A DNA stretch of 52,037 nucleotides from UBA1205 sp045598105 (GTDB lineage: Bacteria > Bacteroidota > Bacteroidia > Bacteroidales > WCHB1-69), in NCBI GenBank assembly GCA_045598105.1, contig JAZLLK010000038.1, positions 1 to 52,037 on the forward strand, read 5' to 3'. Shown piece after piece: positions 50,806 through 52,037 of this stretch. The position numbers were made by a program, and so were the translations under genes. Under the pieces are notes generated by a model. That model was not told where the DNA came from, did no database searches, and saw nothing but the letters and a program-made list of their open reading frames with translations. Every line of letters starts with the position of its first letter. The stretch's first letter is position 1.

Positions 50806-51807
50806 ATGGATTTATTACAACAAATAAAACAAAACGCCATTAAAGCCAATAAGTGCATAGTATTGGCAGAAGGAGAAGAAGAGCGTACCCTTAGGGCTGC
50901 CGATATCATTTTAAATGAAAAAATAGCCCGTATTATTCTTTTAGGCAATAAGGCCAATATAGAAGCTAAAGCAAAAGAATGGGGATTAACCCACATAGCC
51001 GAAGCTCAAATAGTGGATCCTAACAATAACCCCAAAGAACAGTTTTATGCCGAAATGCTTTGTGAAATACGTAAAAGCAAAGGTATGACTATGGAGCAGG
51101 CCATTCCATTGGTAAAAGATCCTTTGTATTTGGCTACCCTGTTAATAAAGAATAAAGAAGCCGATGGTGAAGTAGCCGGTGCCCAAAATGCTACCGGTGA
51201 CGTATTGCGTCCCGCTTTCCAAATAGTAAAAACTCTGCCCGGCGTAAGTGTGGTGTCTGGTGCTTTTATTATGGTGTTCAAGGATAAACAATGGGGTGAC
51301 AATGGTATAATGGTTTTTGCCGATTGTGCTGCCGATCCTAATACCGATGAAAATAAATTGGCTCAAATAGCTGTAGTTACAGCTCAAACAGCTAAAAACA
51401 TAGCCGGTATAGACCCCAGAGTAGCCATGTTGAGTTTTTCTACCAAGGGCAGTGCTAAGCATGAATTGGTAGATAAAGTGGTAAATGCTACCCGCATAGC
51501 TAAGGAAATGGATCCTAACCTGGTAATAGATGGTGAATTACAGGCCGATGCTGCCATAGTAGCTAAGGTGGGTGCCTCCAAGGCTCCCGGAAGCCCTGTG
51601 GCCGGTAAAGCCAATGTATTGGTGTTCCCTTCATTGGAAGTAGGTAATATAGCTTATAAGCTGGTTCAACGTTTGGCCGGTGCCGAAGCCGTAGGCCCTA
51701 TTATGCAGGGTATGGCCGCTCCTATTAACGATTTATCACGCGGCTGCTCGGTAGAAGATATAGTAAATGTGGTAGCTATTACCGCTAATCAGGCTGCAGG
51801 TAAATAG
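50806..51807 (+). CDS. pta: Phosphate acetyltransferase
   Basis: A 333-residue short-form Pta with only the PTA_PTB catalytic domain. It has CIVLAEGEEERTLRAADIIL, GEVAGAQNATGDVLRPAFQ, FADCAADPNTDENKLAQIAV, MLSFSTKGSAKHE and GPIMQGMAAPINDLSRGCS. It converts acetyl-CoA to acetyl-phosphate, the step before acetate kinase in fermentative ATP formation. The phosphobutyryltransferase alternative is less likely given the Pta-specific LSFSTKGS and FADCA motifs. ackA is not next to it; a terminator and an insertion sequence follow. Confidence 0.96.
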   Translation: MDLLQQIKQNAIKANKCIVLAEGEEERTLRAADIILNEKIARIILLGNKANIEAKAKEWGLTHIAEAQIVDPNNNPKEQFYAEMLCEIRKSKGMTMEQAIPLVKDPLYLATLLIKNKEADGEVAGAQNATGDVLRPAFQIVKTLPGVSVVSGAFIMVFKDKQWGDNGIMVFADCAADPNTDENKLAQIAVVTAQTAKNIAGIDPRVAMLSFSTKGSAKHELVDKVVNATRIAKEMDPNLVIDGELQADAAIVAKVGASKAPGSPVAGKANVLVFPSLEVGNIAYKLVQRLAGAEAVGPIMQGMAAPINDLSRGCSVEDIVNVVAITANQAAGK

Positions 51808-51830
51808 TATTACTGCTATATACAGGTACA

Positions 51831-51861
51831 AAAGCTATACCGTAAGGTATAGCTTTTTTTT
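51831..51861 (+). terminator. Terminator after pta
   Basis: An 11-bp perfect stem AAAGCTATACC / GGTATAGCTTT (51831-51841 and 51846-51856) closed by a GTAA (GNRA-type) tetraloop and followed by a T-run. Confidence 0.9.
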
Positions 51862-51871
51862 GTGTGTATAA

Positions 51872-52037
51872 TGTACCCCAAAATTCAGACCAATAGTATA
51901 AGGAAAAAAAGAGTACTTTTGCTTTGATAAAACCAAGAATAATAAAAGATGACAGAGAGAAGAAAATTTAGTGCAAAATTTAAGGCAATGGTAGCCATGG
52001 AAGCTATAAAAGAGCAGCAAAGCATAGCCGAACCGGC
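51872..52037 (+). mobile_element. Left end of an IS3-type insertion sequence (cut by window edge)
   Basis: The probable left inverted repeat begins TGTACCCCAAAATTCAGAC at 51872, resembling IS3-family ends (TG start followed by a C-run and AAAA-TT). A promoter element TACTTTTG lies at 51914-51921, then a transposase OrfA start. The right end and the target duplication lie outside the window, so the exact boundary is inferred. Confidence 0.7.
51949..52037 (+). CDS. Transposase OrfA N-terminus (partial)
   Basis: The first 29 codons are visible from ATG 51949 to the window end. MTERRKFSAKFKAMVAMEAI and the following EQQSIAE are the start of the helix-turn-helix of IS3/IS911-type OrfA transposases (DNA-binding subunit). 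The element probably continues with OrfB and a frameshift fusion, not visible here. Confidence 0.75.
   Translation, partial: MTERRKFSAKFKAMVAMEAIKEQQSIAEP

Overview
The window is AT-rich bacterial DNA from a member of the Bacteroidota, most likely an anaerobic, propionate-forming Bacteroidales-type organism. Four things point there. At least a dozen genes are preceded by the Bacteroidota -7 promoter element TAnnTTTG. Two proteins end in the type B (CHU_C/gliding-associated) sorting domain of the type IX secretion system, and gldH is present. The ATP synthase beta subunit has the acidic insert after VIKYG that I associate with Bacteroidota. Shine-Dalgarno sequences are almost absent. The species cannot be named from the sequence.

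Layout. 1-1.5 kb: the tail of a T9SS cargo gene, then (minus strand) a riboflavin kinase and a WaaE-like glycosyltransferase. 1.7-7.5 kb: atpD-atpC, tsaB, a DUF5063-like gene, a Wzz-type chain-length protein and an O-antigen ligase/polymerase. 7.5-13 kb (minus strand): a tightly packed cluster ricT-gldH-PBP1A-dprA-yvlD-like. 13.2-14.6 kb (minus): nhaD. 14.8-19.5 kb: a five-gene sodium-pumping methylmalonyl-CoA decarboxylase operon (OadG fused to a lamin-tail domain, biotin carrier, OadB-type beta subunit, methylmalonyl-CoA epimerase, carboxyltransferase). 19.5-20.8 kb (minus): rarA. 21-22.9 kb: mutA, the small subunit of methylmalonyl-CoA mutase, with no mutB beside it.

23.3-41.3 kb is one uninterrupted plus-strand str-S10-spc-alpha ribosomal superoperon: rpsL, rpsG, fusA, rpsJ, rplC, rplD, rplW, rplB, rpsS, rplV, rpsC, rplP, rpmC, rpsQ, rplN, rplX, rplE, rpsN, rpsH, rplF, rplR, rpsE, rpmD, rplO, secY, map, infA, rpmJ, rpsM, rpsK, rpsD, rpoA, rplQ. 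It lacks tuf and adk. One promoter is visible at its head and one strong terminator at its end.

41.3-52 kb is accessory and envelope-related: a secreted endonuclease/exonuclease/phosphatase-family protein, a 1632-residue T9SS adhesin-like protein with SBBP, PKD and SprB repeats, an aspartate kinase coupled to it, a gene-poor stretch with a possible broken small gene, a free-standing periplasmic TonB C-terminal domain, a lipoprotein with Ig-like and sulfatase-modifying-factor domains, phosphate acetyltransferase, and the left end of an insertion sequence that runs off the window.

How it fits together: methylmalonyl-CoA mutase, epimerase and the Na+ pump make the succinyl-CoA to propionyl-CoA branch, conserving energy as a sodium gradient that NhaD can exchange for protons. 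Pta adds acetyl-phosphate for substrate-level ATP. GldH and the two type B cargo proteins show that the cell exports surface proteins by T9SS. No CRISPR array, prophage, tRNA or rRNA was seen. Most of the window is conserved core genome. The observations most worth checking are three isolated Shine-Dalgarno sites inside the ribosomal superoperon, the lamin-tail/OadG fusion, the orphan mutA, the riboflavin kinase without its FAD synthetase half, and the 48.6-49.0 kb remnant.
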